From positions 248,001 to 312,000 of the forward strand of contig CAJTIU010000001.1 of assembly GCA_910576335.1 (NCBI GenBank): 64,000 nucleotides of DNA. The letters run 5' to 3'. Below are positions 18,198-26,592 of the stretch, piece by piece. Origin of the DNA: Lachnospiraceae bacterium (GTDB taxonomy: Bacteria; Bacillota; Clostridia; Lachnospirales; Lachnospiraceae). Made by a program: the position numbers and the translations under genes. The notes beneath the pieces were generated by a model, which made no database searches, had not been told where the DNA came from, and was given only the letters and a program-made list of their open reading frames with translations. Position 1 is the first letter of the stretch. Every line of letters starts with the position of its first letter.

Positions 18198-19467
18198 CAT
18201 AAAGATTTTCTTTCAATACGTTATCCCATCCGTACTGTCTTTTGCCCTGTCGGGAGTCTATGCGATTGTGGACGGTTTCTTTATCGGGAACAGCATAGGC
18301 GATCTTGGCCTTTCAGCCGTTAATATCGCTTATCCAATCGTTGCGGTGATTCAGGCGCTCGGCACAGGAATCGGAATGGGCGGTGCGATTTACTATTCCA
18401 TTTATAAGGCGGAGAAAAAAGAAGCGCAGGCAAAAAATTATATAGCCGGCGCATTGTGGGTGCTGATGATTTCAAGCGTCCTTGCGACAATCTTGGTTTT
18501 CCTTTTGAATGCCACGCTGTTAAAATTGTTAGGCGCAGGCGGGGGACTGCTTGCATTGGGAGAAGAATATATTACGGTTATCGCTCTGGGGGCTTCCACC
18601 CAGGTGATTGGCACAGGGTTAGTGCCTTTCATCCGTAACCACGGCGGTTCCTTTTACGCAATGGTTTCTATGATTGCGGGATTTGTCACCAATATCATTC
18701 TAGATTACCTGTTCGTATGGATATTGGAACAGGGTGTTTCGGGTGCGGCATGGGCTACGGTCATCGGGCAGGGTGTTACCATGCTGATTGCTCTTGTCTG
18801 GCTATTGCGCAAAAAGCAGTTTACGCTGAACATTCCTTTTTCCAAATTTGGGAAGGTGTCTGTGTCTATACTGAAAATCGGGATTGCCCCTTTTTGGCTT
18901 ACGATGTCCCCTAATATCTCGCTGATCATCATAAACCGTTTCTCCGTGTCTTATGGCGGAGAGCCAGCTATCGCTACCTATGCCTGTATTGCCTATGCTA
19001 TCTGTATTATTTATTTGATATTGCAGGGAGTAGGCGACGGGAGCCAGCCATTGCTCAGCCGGCATTACGGAGAAAAAAATTTTGACAAGTTGAAAAGTAT
19101 AAGAAGGCTGGCGTATGAATTTGCTTTATTCCTGTCCCTGATCTGCTGCATCATCATGTATTTGATTAAAGACAGCCTCGGCGCGTTATTTGGGGCATCG
19201 AATATTGTGAATGCGGAAATTGCAAAAATAATGCCTGTCTTCCTGGTTTCCGTACCCTTTGTTGCGGTTCTCCGTATCACAACCGCAAGTTTTTACGCCA
19301 CAGAAAAAAGTGTGTTCTCCTATGTCCTGACTTTTATGGAACCGCTGCTTATGTTCGTGTTTATGCTTATTCTGCCGCCTCTATTCGGCGGGCAGATCAT
19401 GATCTGGTGGAGCACGGTTTTTGCAAGGATTCTATCAGCGGTATTAGCGGTTATCTTGACATATTGA
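18175..19467 (+). CDS. MATE family efflux transporter
   Basis: This 430-residue polytopic protein has about 12 predicted TM helices and MATE hallmarks: an N-terminal IFFQYVIPSVLSFALSGVY helix and VDGFFIGNSIG. It is translationally coupled to the MarR gene (GGAGGAC before ATG 18175; a second ATG at 18181 is possible). The C-terminus stops at AVILTY, probably 10-20 residues short of the usual end, where the sequence switches to a fragment of another gene on the minus strand. The last helix may therefore be clipped. Confidence 0.9.
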   Translation: MTMKQTRDIKIFFQYVIPSVLSFALSGVYAIVDGFFIGNSIGDLGLSAVNIAYPIVAVIQALGTGIGMGGAIYYSIYKAEKKEAQAKNYIAGALWVLMISSVLATILVFLLNATLLKLLGAGGGLLALGEEYITVIALGASTQVIGTGLVPFIRNHGGSFYAMVSMIAGFVTNIILDYLFVWILEQGVSGAAWATVIGQGVTMLIALVWLLRKKQFTLNIPFSKFGKVSVSILKIGIAPFWLTMSPNISLIIINRFSVSYGGEPAIATYACIAYAICIIYLILQGVGDGSQPLLSRHYGEKNFDKLKSIRRLAYEFALFLSLICCIIMYLIKDSLGALFGASNIVNAEIAKIMPVFLVSVPFVAVLRITTASFYATEKSVFSYVLTFMEPLLMFVFMLILPPLFGGQIMIWWSTVFARILSAVLAVILTY

Positions 19468-19562
19468 ATCTGTTCAGATTCCGGGATTCTAAGCGCGGAC
19501 ATCGCCTGCTCTGCAGTCCAATCCATGCTTTCCATCAAGTTTTGGATAGACGATTTTCTGAA
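19461..19562 (-). pseudogene. C-terminal tail of an Rpn-like (recombination-promoting nuclease) protein
   Basis: The minus frame reads SIQNLMESMDWTAEQAMSAL followed by RIPESEQIQY. This LTAEQAMxxLxIPxxE pattern is the usual end of Rpn/PDDEXK transposase-like proteins in Lachnospiraceae. No catalytic core is present, and the piece abuts the MATE 3' end. The assignment rests on this short tail only. Confidence 0.35.
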
Positions 19563-19602
19563 CAAGAGAAAAGTGAAAGAAAAGAAAGCAAGAATAAGAA
19601 CC

Positions 19603-19782
19603 ATGAATCATAACGGGAACGAACAATTCAAATGGTTATAATGCCCTGTTTGCGGAAGCAAGACACGCATTAAAATGCGGTCAGACACCGAGCTTCGAAA
19701 TTTTCCGTTGTTCTGTCCCAAATGTAAGCAGGAAGTCTTAATCAGTGTAACACAATTTCATATTTCGGTTATCAAAGTATGA
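19603..19782 (+). pseudogene. Cysteine-rich KTR protein with in-frame TAA
   Basis: Reading from ATG 19603 gives 12 codons, then TAA (19639-19641), then in the same frame CPVCGSKTRIKMR and LFCPKCKQEVLIS up to TGA 19780-19782. The two CPxC knuckles and the KTR motif define the small zinc-finger-like Cys_rich_KTR family common in Tn916-like elements. A TTA-to-TAA change would explain the stop. No good alternative start lies after the stop, so it is probably dead. Confidence 0.75.
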
Positions 19783-19869
19783 AACCAGATAAGAAGAAAA
19801 CTCAAAATTGTGTTTAAGACAGCAGACACAACAAAGTGGAGTGAATATCTTATTTGGAGGAATAACAAA

Positions 19870-20040
19870 ATGGCAAAATCATTATTTGAGGAATTGGGCT
19901 GCAAATACGAGCGGCAAGGAGATTATTTAATACCGTGCTTGACTGTACCCGTCAAAAAAGAACAGCCGATAGGCGGACGGTTCAACAACATAAGGGCTTG
20001 TGCGAGGGAGATTGTGAACGAAGAAATCACTTTCGCATAG
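19870..20040 (+). CDS. TnpV-like protein with large internal deletion
   Basis: ATG 19870 follows TTTGGAGGAATAACAAA. The product has 56 residues. Its first half (LFEELGCKYERQGDYLIPCL through EQPIG) and last half (NNIRACAREIVNEEITFA) are both TnpV, but about 60-70 middle residues seen in the full copy at 36196 are missing, in frame. TnpV is an accessory protein of unknown role in mobile elements. A terminator follows. Expression is possible; function is doubtful. Confidence 0.75.
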   Translation: MAKSLFEELGCKYERQGDYLIPCLTVPVKKEQPIGGRFNNIRACAREIVNEEITFA

Positions 20041-20049
20041 GCAGACAAA

Positions 20050-20083
20050 GCGGCAGAGTGTAAAGGCTCTGTCGTTTTTTTTC
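20050..20083 (+). terminator. Intrinsic terminator
   Basis: CGGCAGAG / CTCTGTCG stem (one G-T pair), followed by eight T. Confidence 0.7.
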
Positions 20084-20124
20084 GGAAGACATATAGGTAT
20101 TTCTTAGAAAAAAGAGAAAGGATA

Positions 20125-20153
20125 TTGACATGTAAGTGCTATATGTATATAAT
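20125..20153 (+). promoter_or_regulatory. Consensus sigma-A promoter of the GntR-ABC operon
   Basis: TTGACA (20125-20130), 17-bp spacer, TATAAT (20148-20153). It is a full consensus promoter, as expected for an operon held off by a repressor. Confidence 0.85.
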
Positions 20154-20191
20154 GTGTATGTATTAACATCACACTAAAGGAGGCAGGATAT

Positions 20192-20569
20192 TTGAAGATT
20201 GTAATATCGAACACATCGGAAGCCCCCCTTTACCAACAAATCAAAGACCAGATAAAAGACGCAATCTTAAAAGGAGAATTAGTAGAGGGTGATGCACTTC
20301 CGTCTATTCGTGCCTTTGCAAATGATTTAAAGGTCAGCGTCTTAACAATACGAAGAGTCTATGATGAGTTGGAACAAGAGGGATTTGTAACAAGCCAAGT
20401 CGGTATCGGCACTTTTGTTTCTACAAGCAACATTGAATTATTGCGGGATTCCAAGCGGCGGCTTGTGGAGAAAAAAATGCTTGATATGATTCAGACGGCG
20501 AAATCTTTGGGCATTAGTAAAGATGAATTAAATGCCATGATGGACATTTTATACGAGGAGGAAAACTGA
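20192..20569 (+). CDS. GntR family regulator, YtrA type
   Basis: This 125-residue regulator begins with TTG at 20192, placed 9 bases after AAAGGAGG; no ATG is suitably placed. The winged helix (APLYQQIKDQIKDAILKGEL, LPSIRAFANDLKVSVLTIRRVYDELEQEG) fills most of the protein, with only a short helical tail, as in YtrA regulators of cell-envelope ABC transporters. It overlaps nothing but abuts the ATPase gene (stop then ATG). Confidence 0.92.
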   Translation: MKIVISNTSEAPLYQQIKDQIKDAILKGELVEGDALPSIRAFANDLKVSVLTIRRVYDELEQEGFVTSQVGIGTFVSTSNIELLRDSKRRLVEKKMLDMIQTAKSLGISKDELNAMMDILYEEEN

Positions 20570-21439
20570 ATGGATAACATTTTAGAAGTATCTGGATTAA
20601 ATAAAAGGTATGGTGATTTTGCCTTAAAAGACATCTCCTTTTATTTGCCAGACGGCTGTATCACGGGATTTGTCGGAATCAACGGAGCGGGAAAAACTAC
20701 TGCTCTCCGAAGCATTTTAGGGCTTACAAACAAGGTGTCTGGAAATATAAAGTTTTTTGGCATGAACATGGATGGAAATGAAAATAAAATAAAAGACCGC
20801 ATCGGCATTGTGCTTGATGAAGGATGCTTTTATGATGAATTAACGCTTTCGGAAATGAAAAACGTAATTGCACCCGCTTACAGAAATTGGTGCGAACAAG
20901 ACTTTATAGATTACATGGAACAGTTTTCATTGAATCCGAAACAGAAAATCAATACCCTGTCAAAAGGAATGCGGATGAAATACGCTTTAGCTCTGGCACT
21001 CTCCCATAAAGCGGAACTGCTTATCATGGACGAGCCAACAAGCGGTCTTGACCCATTAGTCCGAAGCCAGCTTTTAAATATATTAAAGGACTATATGGGC
21101 AAAGGTGGAAAGGGCGTATTTTTCTCTACACATATTACTTCCGATTTGGAAAAGATTGCAGATATGCTGATTATGATTGGTGGCGGTGAGATTGTTTTCC
21201 AAGAGGAAAAAGACCAGTTGCTTGACAGCTACCGAATCATAAAGGGAAGCACTGAAAAACTGAATACGGATACAAGGAAATATTTCTTGAACATTGAGGA
21301 AAGTGCTTTCGGCTTTACGGGAATCACAAAACAGGGTTCTGATGTTATGGAGCATATGCAGGATGTTCTTACAGAAAGGCCGACAATTGAGGACATCATG
21401 CTTGCGAATGTGGAAAGGAGAAAAAAAGATGTTAATTAG
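20570..21439 (+). CDS. ABC transporter ATP-binding protein, YtrB-like
   Basis: This 289-residue protein has Walker A GINGAGKTT, signature LSKGMRMKYALALAL, Walker B LLIMDEPTSGLDP and the His switch in FFSTHIT. A C-terminal extension of about 75 residues follows. With the regulator before it and the permease after it (11-bp overlap), it forms a YtrA-YtrB-YtrC-like set, often involved in antimicrobial peptide response. Substrate unknown. Confidence 0.95.
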   Translation: MDNILEVSGLNKRYGDFALKDISFYLPDGCITGFVGINGAGKTTALRSILGLTNKVSGNIKFFGMNMDGNENKIKDRIGIVLDEGCFYDELTLSEMKNVIAPAYRNWCEQDFIDYMEQFSLNPKQKINTLSKGMRMKYALALALSHKAELLIMDEPTSGLDPLVRSQLLNILKDYMGKGGKGVFFSTHITSDLEKIADMLIMIGGGEIVFQEEKDQLLDSYRIIKGSTEKLNTDTRKYFLNIEESAFGFTGITKQGSDVMEHMQDVLTERPTIEDIMLANVERRKKDVN

Positions 21440-22070
21440 CTTAGTGAAAAAAGAATTTCTGATTGTAAAGAAATATGTAGGCATCATGCTTATCGTGTCA
21501 TTTCTGATACCGCCCATTATGCTTTGGCGGATGCCAGAAGCGGCGGGGGCAATGGGATTTACACTCACTGTTATTTTTAGCATTTTCATGTTGACCCAGT
21601 ATGTTTCTTTAAAGGAATACCAGTATCCAAAGGCAACTACCCTGCTTTGTGCATTGCCCTATCCCCGAAAAATGATTGTGCTTTCAAAATACTGTTTTTG
21701 TCTGATTATTTATGCGGTCTGCTGTTTGGTTTTTGGGATTGACACAATCATTTTCCCGAAATTAGGAACATTCGATATAAGAATGGCGGCTATCGCTTTT
21801 TTGGTAATCACGATACCATTATCTTTTTATTTTCCTGCTTTGTATAAGTTGGGATACGAAAAGACAAAATTTGTATTTGTCATAATTATTATGGCATCCC
21901 CTGTTTTATTTGCCTTTCTGTTTAAACCAGAAAATGCAGTAAGATTTAGCTTTTTAGACAGTATCTCAACAACAACGATAGCAATTTTAAGCGTTATCAT
22001 CAGTCTTGCCACCTTTTCAATATCAGCCATTCTGTCAATTCGGTTTTTTGAAAAAAGTGATTTGACATAG
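21429..22070 (+). CDS. ABC-2 type permease
   Basis: ATG 21429 with GAAAGGAGAAAAAAAG upstream gives 213 residues. It has six hydrophobic segments and begins MLISLVKKEFLIVKKYVGIM, typical of ABC2_membrane_2 permeases in GntR-ABC operons. The frame is open upstream, but that part overlaps the ATPase gene and is not coding. Confidence 0.9.
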   Translation: MLISLVKKEFLIVKKYVGIMLIVSFLIPPIMLWRMPEAAGAMGFTLTVIFSIFMLTQYVSLKEYQYPKATTLLCALPYPRKMIVLSKYCFCLIIYAVCCLVFGIDTIIFPKLGTFDIRMAAIAFLVITIPLSFYFPALYKLGYEKTKFVFVIIIMASPVLFAFLFKPENAVRFSFLDSISTTTIAILSVIISLATFSISAILSIRFFEKSDLT

Positions 22071-22081
22071 GAGGTTTTCAT

Positions 22082-22467
22082 ATGGAACGTGATGTAATAG
22101 TCCTGTATATAATAGCGGGTGTATCGTTTTCCTTTGCCTTATTCAACTGTATTCTTTTTGCAATAAAACATGGAAAGACAACGAAAACGAATGGAACGAT
22201 TGTTTCCATAAAATCAACAAATCCAACGAATGAAAAGTGGCATAATGCAAATTGGCAGAGATTTCCTATCGGGTTAATGACAGAAACATTGTATCTAAAA
22301 ATCGCATACAAGTTCCTTTAACATCCAAGATAGGAACACCGATTACCGTTCGTTATGACCGAAACCAACCAGAGAGAATATACAGTTATTCTGCGAAACG
22401 AATCATCACAGGATTTTTAATTGGCATAGGCAGCGTACTGATAGCTGTACTTATGCAAATCCATTAG
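22082..22467 (+). pseudogene. DUF3592-like membrane protein, frameshifted
   Basis: The first frame, from ATG 22082 with TAGGAGGTTTTCAT upstream, reads an N-terminal TM helix and GTIVSIKSTNPTNEKWHNANW. At about 22250 the homologous reading continues in another frame as AEISYRVNDRNIVSKNRIQV to a second TM helix (IITGFLIGIGSVLIAVLM). One base seems to be missing at TTGGCAGAG. The TM-beta domain-TM layout fits DUF3592. As written, the protein would stop after 79 residues. Confidence 0.75.
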
Positions 22468-22486
22468 AGAAAGGGGGATAAAGGAT

Positions 22487-22579
22487 ATGCCACATTTTCC
22501 AGAATGGTTTGTAATTATCTGTATTCTGCTTCCTGTTGCAAACTTGATTTATAAAGCATGGAAAAGCAGAAAGAAATAG
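22487..22579 (+). CDS. 30-residue single-TM small protein
   Basis: ATG 22487 is preceded by AAAGGGGGATAAAGGAT. The product MPHFPEWFVIICILLPVANL plus a basic tail (YKAWKSRKK) is one TM helix with a positive C-terminus. It is placed in the ABC operon between the DUF3592-like gene and another micro-ORF. Its spacing and RBS support translation; the function is unknown. Confidence 0.5.
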   Translation: MPHFPEWFVIICILLPVANLIYKAWKSRKK

Positions 22580-22596
22580 CAGAATTTGAGGTAATA

Positions 22597-22680
22597 ATGA
22601 AAAGAACTGATTTACTGTATTATCTCATTATCATTGTGTGGCTGTTTAGCAGCTGTTCTGCTGGCTGGATTAAATTATAG
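22597..22680 (+). CDS. 27-residue hydrophobic micro-ORF
   Basis: ATG 22597 follows TTGAGGTAATA. The product (MKRTDLLYYLIIIVWLFSSC and a short end) has one hydrophobic stretch. It lies 17 bp after the 30-residue gene. The RBS is fair; it could equally be a degraded piece of a larger membrane protein. Confidence 0.35.
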   Translation: MKRTDLLYYLIIIVWLFSSCSAGWIKL

Positions 22681-22697
22681 TCAGAAAGGAAAAATAC

Positions 22698-22892
22698 ATG
22701 AAGAAAAAATTATATAAAGTCAGACAAGGAAAAGTTTTAGCTGGTGTTTGCGGCGGTCTGGCAAAGTATTTTGATGTAAGCCCTAAAGTTGTACGCTAGC
22801 TTTTTGTCCTTATGTTTTTTGCTTTTTCAAGTGGATTGATGGTATATATCATTCTGATGATTTTCATGCGAAAAGAACCGAAAGCAGATTAA
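22698..22892 (+). pseudogene. PspC-domain protein with in-frame TAG
   Basis: ATG 22698 (AGAAAGGAAAAATAC upstream) reads VRQGKVLAGVCGGLAKYFDV, the PspC signature. A TAG at codon 34 (22797-22799) interrupts it, and the same frame continues LFVLMFFAFSSGLMVYIILM to TAA 22890-22892. PspC proteins are about 60-65 residues with a TM helix after VVRL; the stop falls exactly at that Leu position, so TTG-to-TAG is the simplest cause. The interrupted N-terminal part lacks the membrane helix. Confidence 0.75.
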
Positions 22893-22994
22893 CTCCTGCG
22901 TTACTATCTACCAATTTGAAGTAAACTGCAAAGGCAAATAAAATGCTTTAGAAATAGAATTGCGTTTGCCCGCTTTTTGCGGACAGACGCATTC

Positions 22995-23579
22995 GCGATC
23001 TGTTCTGATGAATAGCCCTCTCTGTGCATATCTAAGCTGCTTCTTAGTCATTCCAAGACTCTGCATCATAGCAAACTCTTTTTTACGCATTTTCACAGAT
23101 GTTATCTCAACATTCACCATATTAACAACTCCAATAAGCAATATCATTCCTGCTAAAATATTCGAAATTGCCATAGAAGCACTTGTTTCCTTACGATATT
23201 CCATCTCCACACTTTTTTCTGAAATCATTAGTATATTATTCCTATCAGTATATTCCTCCAAATATGCCTGGATATTTTCTTTTTCATCCTTGTCTACATT
23301 CAAAAATATTCTCCGTGCCGTATTATCCGGATACAATTCGTAAAATTCGCTGTTTGGCATAAAAAACTGCAAACTGAATTCATAACCAGGACTTATATTC
23401 CCTTCTATCACCGGATACGGTGCTGAAATAATGGCCATGACTTCATATGCCCTTCCTTCTACTTCAACTATATCGCCTACCGAATATGTCGGATGTGCAC
23501 ACGCTGATTCTATTTCTTCTATCCCCTGTGCCAGAACATACTTCCCTGAGAGAAATTTTTCTTTATCTACTTTGCCCTC
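22995..23579 (-). pseudogene. FtsX-like ABC permease, internal fragment
   Basis: The minus frame reads DIVEVEGRAYEVMAIIS, an extracellular MacB-like domain, then a TM helix (ILAGMILLIGVVNMVNV) and the FtsX motif RKKEFAMMQSLGMTKKQL, after which the sequence changes to unrelated residues. Both the N-terminal TM and the last two TM helices are missing. Its 5' end overlaps the frame of a truncated lipoprotein, marking a deletion joint near 23570. Confidence 0.65.
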
Positions 23580-23700
23580 CAGTATACGCTTTCTGTTCCA
23601 TATCTGAATTTACCGTCTCAGGGGATTCATGGTTTCTGCCACATCCTGCTAATAACAACAGCATCGCAACGAACAAAACAAAATAAAATACTTTTTTCAT
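23563..23700 (-). pseudogene. Lipoprotein, N-terminal fragment
   Basis: ATG 23700 with AGAGAAGGGGC upstream starts a 45-residue reading. A signal peptide ends in lipobox LAGC, followed by GRNHESPETVNSDMEQKAY, then it runs into the FtsX fragment and stops at 23563. Only the export signal and the first mature residues remain. Parent family not identifiable. It lies 12 bp downstream of the DUF3737 gene. Confidence 0.5.
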
Positions 23701-23712
23701 GCCCCTTCTCTC

Positions 23713-24561
23713 CTACGCACACTCTGCTTTTGTTATCAAAACTTCTCCTTTCGCATTTTCATCATCCACAATCATTTCACCAACAGCCGGTACATAAATA
23801 TGGCCGCTCAAAGGATTCTTAATACTTTCGATTGGAACTGTAAGAGTTGCCTCTACATCTGATTTTTCAAAACTGAGATCACAGCCTGCCATCTCACAGT
23901 TAATCAGTTTCAAATTTTTACAATAACAAAGCGGCTGCGTACCAATGATCTTACAATTTTCAAAAGTCACATTCTCACAATACCATGCAAGATACTCACC
24001 TTTTACCACACTGTTTCTGACAACCACATTTTTGGCATGCCAAAATGCATCTTTTGTATCAAAGCTGCAATTTTCAAATACAGAGTCTTCAATGTACTGG
24101 AACGAATATTTTCCTTTCAGACTCACATTGCCAAAATGCAGATGATCGGAACGCATCATAAAATACTCGCTTTCTGCACTGGAATTTTTCATCTCAATTC
24201 CTCTGGTTGACCAGCCAAACTCTGGTGATATAATATCACACCCGTCCATCTTTACTCCTGAACATTCACGAAGCGCTTTGATTCCATGAAGTTTACTGTT
24301 TGTAATCTCCACATCATCTGTATACCAAAGCGCCGCACGGCAAAGTTCCGTAAGCTCTGCCCCATCAATTTTTACTCTCTGATCATGCCAGAACGGGTAA
24401 CGGAGATTAAAGAATACGTTTTCCACCTGAATATCCTGTGCTTCCTTAAAAGCGCTTTCTCCGTCTGCCGGACCGTCAAATCTGCAATCTTTTACTAAAA
24501 GATTTCTGCTTCCATATAATGCTCTCTCTTCATCAAATGTTTTGTTTTTAATTACTTCCAT
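23713..24561 (-). CDS. DUF3737 family beta-helix protein
   Basis: This 282-residue protein opens with MEVIKNKTFDEERALYGSRN. Its repetitive short strands (DCRF, NVFF, EITNSKLHGIKAL, KNVVVRNSVVKGEYLAWYCENV) indicate a right-handed parallel beta-helix, as in DUF3737. The fold is common in carbohydrate-active proteins, but DUF3737 has no proven function and no signal peptide, so it is cytoplasmic. It appears complete, in contrast to the broken genes on either side. Confidence 0.88.
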   Translation of the reverse strand: MEVIKNKTFDEERALYGSRNLLVKDCRFDGPADGESAFKEAQDIQVENVFFNLRYPFWHDQRVKIDGAELTELCRAALWYTDDVEITNSKLHGIKALRECSGVKMDGCDIISPEFGWSTRGIEMKNSSAESEYFMMRSDHLHFGNVSLKGKYSFQYIEDSVFENCSFDTKDAFWHAKNVVVRNSVVKGEYLAWYCENVTFENCKIIGTQPLCYCKNLKLINCEMAGCDLSFEKSDVEATLTVPIESIKNPLSGHIYVPAVGEMIVDDENAKGEVLITKAECA

Positions 24562-24598
24562 GATAAAATCTCCTTTTCTTCTTTTATAATTTATTTGG

Positions 24599-24991
24599 TT
24601 ATAGAATGGTTCTTATAAAAATAACAACTCCGAGGATTGTCAAAATGCATCCAAATATCTGATTGATTTTGTAAATTTTCAGATTTCTTACTTTTCTTTT
24701 CAAGAAACAGGTAAGTCCGGTAAGCATTCCCCACCATAAATATGTTCCTGCAAAAACTCCACATACTAATCCGATTCCTTGAATCCCTCCTGCCTGCCCT
24801 CCAATTTCCATCCAGGAAAAGGCAAAGAGAAATGTCAATATAACTGCCGGATTGGTAATCCCAACAGCAAAGGATGACAAAAACATCTTGGGAAAACTCA
24901 GCGCCTCTTCCTGTACTTTTTGTCTCTCCTTTTTTCTAAGAAGTGACATTCCCATATAAGCGATAAAAACGCTGCCAACTATGGTAATCCA
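24599..24991 (-). pseudogene. LysE/RhtB family exporter, C-terminal fragment
   Basis: The minus frame reads ITIVGSVFIAYMGMSLLRKK and then three TM helices typical of the second half of LysE proteins (ITNPAVILTFLFAFSWM, GVFAGTYLWWGMLTGL, INQIFGCILTILGVVIFI). The first two or three helices and the start are missing; upstream the sequence joins a hydrolase fragment. ATG 24955 could start a shorter product, which is unlikely to fold as a transporter. Confidence 0.7.
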
Positions 24992-25308
24992 AAGGGATTA
25001 TTTCCAAACAACAGTCCGATAACGTCTTCACCTAGATTATTTACAAGGAACTCTATAATGCCTTCGTCACTGGATGCGCCTCCCTGTTCTAAGAACTGCT
25101 CAAATCCATCATTTCCTTCAAAATTCACCATAGACAGTCCAGATTCTAATTCTGTAATCTCTTCTTCCGGTCTTAAAATTTCTATTTCCTCACCTTTTGC
25201 TATGGAATGAGTACTCGGATGATTTGTATTGTTTCTGCTGCATCCTGCCAGTAAAGAAGTGACCGTCAGTGCAGATAATAAAATCGCTGTTAATCTCTGT
25301 AATTTCAA
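24979..25308 (-). pseudogene. Choloylglycine hydrolase-like (C45/linear amide hydrolase) lipoprotein, N-terminal fragment
   Basis: The 109-residue reading has a signal peptide ending in LLAGC and then a leader with FEQFLEQGGASSDEGIIEFL. That leader resembles the segment before the catalytic CST motif of secreted linear-amide C-N hydrolases in Lachnospiraceae. The catalytic Cys and all of the hydrolase core are missing; at about 24990 the sequence switches to LysE. The family call rests on the leader only. Confidence 0.45.
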
Positions 25309-25425
25309 TTTTTCTGACTCCTTTCTTTTGTCTGATACTAATTTAACCGGCTAGGATAACATCCAAATAACAGGAAACTAAACTTTTTCTAAAATGTGTC
25401 CACTCATGTTCGTTCTCCTTTTCTT

Positions 25426-25998
25426 TTATGATATATTTTTGATTATTTTTGCCGGTACACCGCCGACCACCACGCCATCCGGCACATCTTTTGTCACTAC
25501 GGCGCCCGCGGCAACAACTGCATTTTCACCGATTGATACCCCTGCAAGTATCGTGGCATTCGCACCAATCCACACATTTTTCCCAATATGTATCGGCTTC
25601 AGCCATAAATCTGCCCGGTGTTCTGGTTCTAAATCATGATTTATAGTAGCAAGTACCACATTATGGCCAATCAAAGCGCCATCTCCAATGGTGATGCCTC
25701 CCTGATCCTGAAACTTACACCCACTATTGATAAAAACATACTTGCCAAGGGTAATATTTTTTCCAAAATCTGAATTGAAAGGCGGAAATAAATTCACACT
25801 TTCATCAATCTCATGTCCTGTCAGCTTTTCTAACAACTGTCTGAGTTCTTCCGGCGGATGATAGCCTGTATTAATTTCTGCAGAAATCCTGATTGCCTCT
25901 TGTGATATTTCATGCATCCTCGCACACAGAGCTGTTCCTTTCCCTAATAAACATCCTTCCGGATTTTTTAACTGATTTAAAAATTCTGTTTGTGACAT
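25426..25998 (-). CDS. Sugar O-acetyltransferase, left-handed beta-helix (Maa/LacA type)
   Basis: This 190-residue enzyme uses acetyl-CoA to acetylate a sugar or similar hydroxyl. It has the N-terminal helical maltose-acetyltransferase segment, hexapeptide repeats (IGDGALIGHNVVLAT, IGKNVWIGANATILAGVSIG) and the catalytic His in TINHD. The C-terminal VVGGVPAKIIKNI closes the family pattern. It looks intact. Acceptor unknown. Confidence 0.92.
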   Translation of the reverse strand: MSQTEFLNQLKNPEGCLLGKGTALCARMHEISQEAIRISAEINTGYHPPEELRQLLEKLTGHEIDESVNLFPPFNSDFGKNITLGKYVFINSGCKFQDQGGITIGDGALIGHNVVLATINHDLEPEHRADLWLKPIHIGKNVWIGANATILAGVSIGENAVVAAGAVVTKDVPDGVVVGGVPAKIIKNIS

Positions 25999-26049
25999 TG
26001 CATCTTCCCCCTAATTCTATTTTTTCAATGGTTATTTCCTGCCTGCTCC

Positions 26050-26592
26050 TTAACGTGCTGTAAATCTGTATCCTGCGCCCCACACCGTATCAATAAATTG
26101 ACAGTCTTTATCGACTTTTTCCAATTTATCCCTCAATCGGTTAATATGTACCGTTACCGTAGCGGTATCTCCCATAGAGTCCATACCCCAGATACGGTCA
26201 AATAATGTATCTTTTGAAAATACAATGTTCGGGTTATCAGCTAAAAACAATAAAAGTTCAAATTCCTTGTTCACCAAAATCACTTCCTCACCACTAATCA
26301 GCACTCTTCTTGATTTTGGATATACCGTTAATTTTCCGTATGTAATGCCTGTTTCTGCTTTTGTCTCCTGTCGTTCTAACAATAATTTATGTATCTGAAT
26401 ATGAGATTTCACTCTCGCTACCAATTCAGCAGGACTAAAAGGTTTCACAATATAATCATCTGCACCTAACCCCAAACCCCGAATCTTATCAATATCCTCT
26501 TTTTTTGCTGTTACCATAATAATTGGCAGACTGCTGTGCTTTCTAACCTCTCTGCATACATCAAAACACAGGATACTCTTCTTCTGTAGCAT
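26050..26592 (-). pseudogene. OmpR-type response regulator lacking its phosphoacceptor region
   Basis: The 180-residue reading starts inside the receiver domain (FDVCREVRKHSSLPIIMVTA), keeps the conserved Lys (DDYIVKPFS) and has a complete winged helix (VLVNKEFELLLFLADNP to WGAGYRF). The first 50 or so residues, including the acidic pocket and phosphorylatable Asp, are gone. The joint with the kinase fragment is near 26575. The DNA-binding domain could still be made. Confidence 0.75.
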
